This document shows, piece by piece, positions 60,433 through 64,000 of a DNA stretch of 64,000 nt; position 1 is the first letter of the stretch; each line of letters opens with the position of its first letter. Origin of the DNA: Pseudomonas alkylphenolica (lineage in GTDB: Bacteria > Pseudomonadota > Gammaproteobacteria > Pseudomonadales > Pseudomonadaceae). The notes under the pieces were generated by a model. It was not told where the DNA came from and searched no databases. It was given only the letters and a program-made list of their open reading frames with translations. The position numbers were made by a program, and so were the translations under genes. Where the stretch lies: the NCBI RefSeq assembly GCF_004025535.1, contig NZ_QJRG01000047.1, positions 434,001 to 498,000 on the forward strand, read 5' to 3'.

Positions 60433-61591
60433 TGGCAAATCCCAAACTTCCCTGTTTGACCAGTTCGCAGATCAATGTAATGCCTTGATCGTTTTCAAGC
60501 CACTGTTCCAGGTTTTCGATATGCAACGCGTCGGCAGCGCAGATCAGTTTCAGCAGCTCGCGCAGGTCGCCCGGCAGCAGACGGCTCTGGCCGCTGGCGA
60601 ACAGCAGCAGGTTGTCGTCGACTTCAGACCAGGCCAGGCGCGCGCTCGGGTTGCGGATCAGGATCGCGCCCTGGGCCAGGCTTTCGATCAGCTCGACTTC
60701 ATCCAGCGGCTCGCCGCTGACCAGTTCCGGGTAGCGTGGCTCGGTCATGAACTGGCCGAACCAGGTCAGCAGCAGGCGCTCGTCGCCCATGTGCTCGGTG
60801 AGCAGGCTTTTCAGGCGGTCCAGCGCGTCGTGCTGGATCTGGTGCGGGTCGCTGACCGGCTGGGCATCGGCATCGCTGTAGCGCTCTTCGTCAGGCAGGA
60901 ACTGGCTGAGGAAGTCAGTGAAGTGGGTCAGTACTTCTGCGGCGCTCGGGGCGCGGAAGCCTACCGAATAGGTCAGGCAGTCGTCTTCGGCGACGCCGAA
61001 GTGAGCCAGGCGTGGCGGCAGGTAGAGCATGTCGCCAGGCTCAAGGGTCCACTCGTCGCTTTGCTCGAATTCGGCGAGGATGCGCAGGTCGGCGTGCTCA
61101 AGCAGCGGGCTGTCGCTGTTGCACATCTGGCCGATCTTCCAGTTGCGTTTGCCCTGGCCTTGCAGCAGGAACACATCGTAGTTGTCGAAGTGCGGGCCAA
61201 CACTGCCACCCGGGGCGGCAAAGCTGATCATCACGTCATCGACACGCCAGCTCGGCAGGAAGCGGAAATGTTCCAGCAGCTCGCCGACTTCCGGCACAAA
61301 CTGGTCGACCGCCTGCACCAGCAGGGTCCAGTCACGCTCGGGCAGGGTGCTGAACGCGTCTTCCTCGAACGGGCCGCGACGCAGCTCCCACGGGCGCTCG
61401 CCGTGCTCGATGACCAGGCGCGATTCGACTTCTTCTTCCAGGGCCAGGCCGGCCAGTTCGTCGGCATCGATCGGGCTTTCGAAGTCCGGGAAGGCCTGGC
61501 GTACCAGCAGGGGTTTCTTCTGCCAGTAGTCGCGCATGAATTCACGGGCGGTGAGGCCGCCCAGCAGCTGCAGTGGAGTATCAGGATTCAT
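60425..61591 (-). CDS. roxA: RoxA-type ribosomal protein arginine hydroxylase (YcfD), JmjC oxygenase
   Basis: A 388-residue Fe(II)/2-oxoglutarate oxygenase of the YcfD family. The N-terminal FMRDYWQKKPLLVRQA is the family signature. Iron ligands are His and Asp in GGSVGPHFDNYDVF (about residues 127-140) and the late His in PPRLAHFGVAED. YcfD hydroxylates an arginine of ribosomal protein L16. C-terminal helical domains (about 210-388) complete the fold. It lies between purB and the acetyltransferase gene. Confidence 0.93.
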   Translation of the reverse strand: MNPDTPLQLLGGLTAREFMRDYWQKKPLLVRQAFPDFESPIDADELAGLALEEEVESRLVIEHGERPWELRRGPFEEDAFSTLPERDWTLLVQAVDQFVPEVGELLEHFRFLPSWRVDDVMISFAAPGGSVGPHFDNYDVFLLQGQGKRNWKIGQMCNSDSPLLEHADLRILAEFEQSDEWTLEPGDMLYLPPRLAHFGVAEDDCLTYSVGFRAPSAAEVLTHFTDFLSQFLPDEERYSDADAQPVSDPHQIQHDALDRLKSLLTEHMGDERLLLTWFGQFMTEPRYPELVSGEPLDEVELIESLAQGAILIRNPSARLAWSEVDDNLLLFASGQSRLLPGDLRELLKLICAADALHIENLEQWLENDQGITLICELVKQGSLGFANE

Positions 61592-61632
61592 GTGTAACCT
61601 ATTGAAAAAAAGTAATTTTCTTTCGGTAATAA

Positions 61633-61657
61633 AAACGCCCGGCTAAGCCGGGCGTTT
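61633..61657 (-). terminator. Intrinsic terminator of purB
   Basis: AAACGCCCGGC and GCCGGGCGTTT form an 11-bp stem with a TAA loop, 17 bases past the purB stop. The minus strand continues TTTTTATT, a clear T-run. Confidence 0.9.
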
Positions 61658-61673
61658 ACGCGCAGGGCGTCGA

Positions 61674-63044
61674 TCAGATGCGTTTGGCTTGAGCCGCAGC
61701 GTTACCGATGTAATTGGCTGGGGTCAGCTTCTTCAGTTCTTCACGCGCTTCGGCCGGCATATCCAGGCCGTCGATGAAAGTCTGCAGCGCTTCAGGGCTG
61801 ATGCCCTTGCCACGGGTCAGCTCTTTGAGCTTCTCGTAGGGGTTTTCGATGTCGTAGCGACGCATGACCGTCTGGATCGGCTCGGCCAGTACTTCCCAGC
61901 ACGCGTCCAGGTCTTCAGCGATGCGCTGGGTGTTGATTTCCAGCTTGCTGATGCCCTTGAGGCTGGCTTCGTAGGCGATCACGCTGTGAGCAAAACCAAC
62001 GCCCAGGTTACGCAGGACGGTGGAGTCGGTCAGGTCACGCTGCCAGCGCGAGATCGGCAGCTTGCTGGCCAGGTGCTGGAACAGTGCGTTGGCGATACCC
62101 AGGTTGCCTTCGGAGTTTTCGAAGTCGATCGGGTTGACCTTGTGCGGCATGGTCGACGAACCGATTTCGCCAGCGATGGTGCGCTGTTTGAAGTAACCCA
62201 GGGAAATGTAGCCCCAGATATCGCGGTCGAAGTCGATCAGGATGGTGTTGAAGCGGGCGATCGCGTCGAACAGCTCGGCGATGTAGTCGTGCGGTTCGAT
62301 CTGTGTGGTGTACGGGTTGAACACCAGGCCCAGCTCGTCTTCGATGAAGGCGCGGGCATTGGCTTCCCAGTCGATCTGCGGGTAGGCCGACAGGTGGGCG
62401 TTGTAGTTGCCTACGGCGCCGTTGATCTTGCCCAGCAGCGGTACGGCGGCAACCTGTGCGATCTGGCGCTCGAGGCGATAGACAACGTTGGCCAACTCTT
62501 TACCCAGGGTGGTCGGCGAAGCCGGTTGGCCGTGGGTGCGCGACAGCATCGGCACGTCGGCGAAGCGGTGGGCCAGCTCACGGATCGCCTGGGCGATCTG
62601 GCGCATCAGTGGCAGCAGTACGTCGTCACGGCCGGCGCGCAGCATCAGGGCGTGGGACAGGTTGTTGATGTCTTCACTGGTGCAGGCGAAGTGGATGAAT
62701 TCACTTACCTTGGCCAGTTCCGGCAGCTTGGCAGCCTGCTCTTTGAGCAGGTACTCGATGGCCTTGACGTCATGGTTGGTGGTGCGCTCGATTTCTTTCA
62801 CGCGCTCGGCGTGCTCGAGGGCGAACTCATCGGCCAGGCCATTGAGCAGGGCGTTGGCTTCGGCAGAAAACGCTGGAACTTCAGCGACTTGCGGATGAGC
62901 GGCGAGGCGTTGCAACCAACGCACCTCGACCAGGGCGCGGAAACGGATCAGGCCGTATTCGCTGAAAATAGGGCGCAGGGCCTGGGTTTTGCCGGCATAA
63001 CGGCCGTCAACAGGGGAAACCGCAGTGAGCGAGGAAAGCTGCAT
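61674..63044 (-). CDS. purB: Adenylosuccinate lyase
   Basis: A 456-residue fumarase/aspartase-superfamily enzyme that acts twice in purine synthesis, splitting SAICAR and adenylosuccinate with release of fumarate. The signature loop GSSTMPHKVNPIDFENSEGN (about residues 294-313) and the catalytic TSEDINN and RTHGQPASPTT segments are intact. ATG 63044 begins MQLSSLTAVSPVDGRYAGK; the longer frame is not supported. It is downstream of hflD on the same strand. Confidence 0.97.
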   Translation of the reverse strand: MQLSSLTAVSPVDGRYAGKTQALRPIFSEYGLIRFRALVEVRWLQRLAAHPQVAEVPAFSAEANALLNGLADEFALEHAERVKEIERTTNHDVKAIEYLLKEQAAKLPELAKVSEFIHFACTSEDINNLSHALMLRAGRDDVLLPLMRQIAQAIRELAHRFADVPMLSRTHGQPASPTTLGKELANVVYRLERQIAQVAAVPLLGKINGAVGNYNAHLSAYPQIDWEANARAFIEDELGLVFNPYTTQIEPHDYIAELFDAIARFNTILIDFDRDIWGYISLGYFKQRTIAGEIGSSTMPHKVNPIDFENSEGNLGIANALFQHLASKLPISRWQRDLTDSTVLRNLGVGFAHSVIAYEASLKGISKLEINTQRIAEDLDACWEVLAEPIQTVMRRYDIENPYEKLKELTRGKGISPEALQTFIDGLDMPAEAREELKKLTPANYIGNAAAQAKRI

Positions 63045-63172
63045 GGGGTGTTCTCGGACAGTCAGGCTTTGAAGAGGGCGCATATCATACATGAAAAACG
63101 CGCCCGAGTCGGGTGGCTGACAAAAGGTAATGCCAGCAGATCAATCAAACAGTGGATCGGCATACACCGGGT

Positions 63173-63216
63173 CTAGTGGGAGCTGGTGTAGCCGGCGATG
63201 GGCTGCGCTGCAGCCC
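63173..63216. repeat. REP-like palindromic element between purB and hflD
   Basis: The segment opens GTGGGAGCTGGTGTAGCCGG and ends with a hairpin GGGCTGC/GCAGCCC (63200-63216). Its GGGAGCTGG...CGATGGGC core resembles the repetitive extragenic palindromes of Pseudomonas. No second copy was recognised in this window, so the assignment is by resemblance. Confidence 0.5.
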
Positions 63217-63223
63217 CTGAAAA

Positions 63224-63844
63224 TCAGCCGCGCAACATCGGATACAGTTCTTTGAGCAGCTTGCGCCGGCTGACCACCAGTTGCCAGCGGTGGCCGCCCA
63301 GCTGTCGCCACAGGCGCGCGGCGCGAATGCCGGCAAGCAGCAAGGCGCGAATCTTCGAAGCGTTGCTCGGCTGCTGCAGGTGGCGCATGTCGCCATGCAC
63401 CTGGATGCGCTGACGCAAGGTGCTCAAGGTGTCTTGATACAGCGCGCCACTGGAGGCGATGACATTTTCATGGACCAGGCCAAAGTGATCGGCCTGGGAC
63501 TGGATCTGCGGAAGGCGGTTGCCGATCACATCGAGCATGTCGCCGCGTTTGGCCAGCTGGCGCTCAAGACCGAGCATCGACAGCGCATAGCGCAGCGGCT
63601 CGCGCTGCAGGCTGCCTGGGTCGCGCTCCAGGGCGCTGGCCAGTGCGCGGTAACCATCGCGCAGGTTGAGGTCGTCGCCACCGAACACCTCCAGGGTGTT
63701 CTGCGGGTCGCGCACCAGCAGGCTGCCCAGCATACAGCCGAGGTTGGCCTCGCTGGCCTGGCCGGTGCGGGCGATGCGATCGACCAGCACCGCCGCCTGG
63801 AACACGCCACCGAGGGCGATCAGTTGCTCCTGGATCGAGCTCAT
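63224..63844 (-). CDS. hflD: High-frequency lysogenization protein HflD
   Basis: A 206-residue helical protein of the HflD family (IQEQLIALGGVFQAAVLVDR at the start, RAARLWRQLGGHRWQLVVSR near the end). In E. coli it binds phage lambda CII and sits at the membrane; its normal role beside mnmA and purB in tRNA/purine metabolism is unclear. ATG 63844 is the second of two possible starts and overlaps the mnmA stop by one base (TGATG). Confidence 0.93.
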   Translation of the reverse strand: MSSIQEQLIALGGVFQAAVLVDRIARTGQASEANLGCMLGSLLVRDPQNTLEVFGGDDLNLRDGYRALASALERDPGSLQREPLRYALSMLGLERQLAKRGDMLDVIGNRLPQIQSQADHFGLVHENVIASSGALYQDTLSTLRQRIQVHGDMRHLQQPSNASKIRALLLAGIRAARLWRQLGGHRWQLVVSRRKLLKELYPMLRG

Positions 63845-64000
63845 CAGCGTGCGCTCCACGGCTCGGCCGTTTCGATCACGCCACCGCCCAGGCAGATTTC
63901 GCCGTCATAGAACACCACCGACTGGCCGGGGGTCACTGCCCGTTGCGGCTCATCGAACACGGCGCGGTAGCCGTGTTCGGTACGCTCCAGGGTGCAGGTC
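63844..64000 (-). CDS. mnmA: tRNA 2-thiouridylase MnmA, 3' part only
   Basis: Only the last 51 residues are inside the window; the rest lies beyond base 64000. The visible part (YRAVFDEPQRAVTPGQSVVF, then GEICLGGGVIETAEPW) is the C-terminal RNA-binding beta domain of MnmA, which thiolates the wobble uridine of tRNA-Lys, -Glu and -Gln. The stop overlaps the hflD start, giving mnmA-hflD-purB as a conserved run. Confidence 0.93.
   Translation of the reverse strand, partial: TCTLERTEHGYRAVFDEPQRAVTPGQSVVFYDGEICLGGGVIETAEPWSAR

Overview
This window is chromosomal DNA of a Pseudomonas, most likely of the P. putida group. The gene content supports this: a fused nuoCD inside a 13-gene nuo operon, a 441-residue isocitrate lyase, purB-hflD-mnmA in that order, PvdQ acylase, a CopA/CopB pair, and mvaB and an mgtC-like gene flanking a CrcY-type small RNA. 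Coding regions have the high third-position GC of that genus. I see no rRNA, tRNA, insertion sequence or CRISPR array.

Region by region. 1-14.8 kb: aldo/keto reductase (cut by the left edge), methyltransferase, ZapE-like ATPase, DinB-fold protein, hydrolase, YqaA-like membrane protein, a copper-handling run (copA, copB, DUF411), a short-chain dehydrogenase, a hybrid sensor kinase, a MocR-type regulator, ccoG and mgtC. 14.8-19 kb: the CrcY small RNA with a sigma-54 promoter, then mvaB-liuR with a palindromic operator, and a LysR gene divergent from an acyl-CoA dehydrogenase gene. 19-28.8 kb: TerC, a phosphate-binding/OmpA fusion, xthA, an acetyltransferase and the tamA-tamB pair. 28.9-41.2 kb is the accessory part: an orphan Mor-type activator, a small membrane protein, a Fur-like winged-helix regulator divergent from pvdQ, trhP divergent from an FNR-type regulator with an FNR box between them, an AI-2E exporter, a TonB-dependent receptor, a solo LuxR domain, and a relic of a P2-like prophage (gpL, holin, CI repressor, Ogr and a small unlisted gene) that still carries operator-like repeats.

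41.2-56.2 kb is the complete nuo operon for respiratory complex I, read right to left (nuoA to nuoN), ending in a strong intrinsic terminator. Upstream lie a candidate promoter and a near-perfect Fur-box-like palindrome. 56.5-64 kb holds a YhhN-type lysoplasmalogenase, aceA with a long leader and an inverted-repeat operator candidate, a secretin-N-domain-like periplasmic protein, an ElaA-like acetyltransferase, the RoxA-type ribosomal oxygenase, purB, hflD and the 3' end of mnmA.

The regulatory content stands out. CrcY links carbon catabolite control (CbrB-Hfq/Crc) to a locus for leucine catabolism. FNR-, Fur-, LiuR- and PvdS-like sites connect oxygen, iron and carbon status to respiration and pyoverdine maturation. 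The least explained parts are the retained P2-like switch, the Mor orphan, the hypothetical gene behind the FNR regulator, and the hairpin-rich gap inside the nuo operon.
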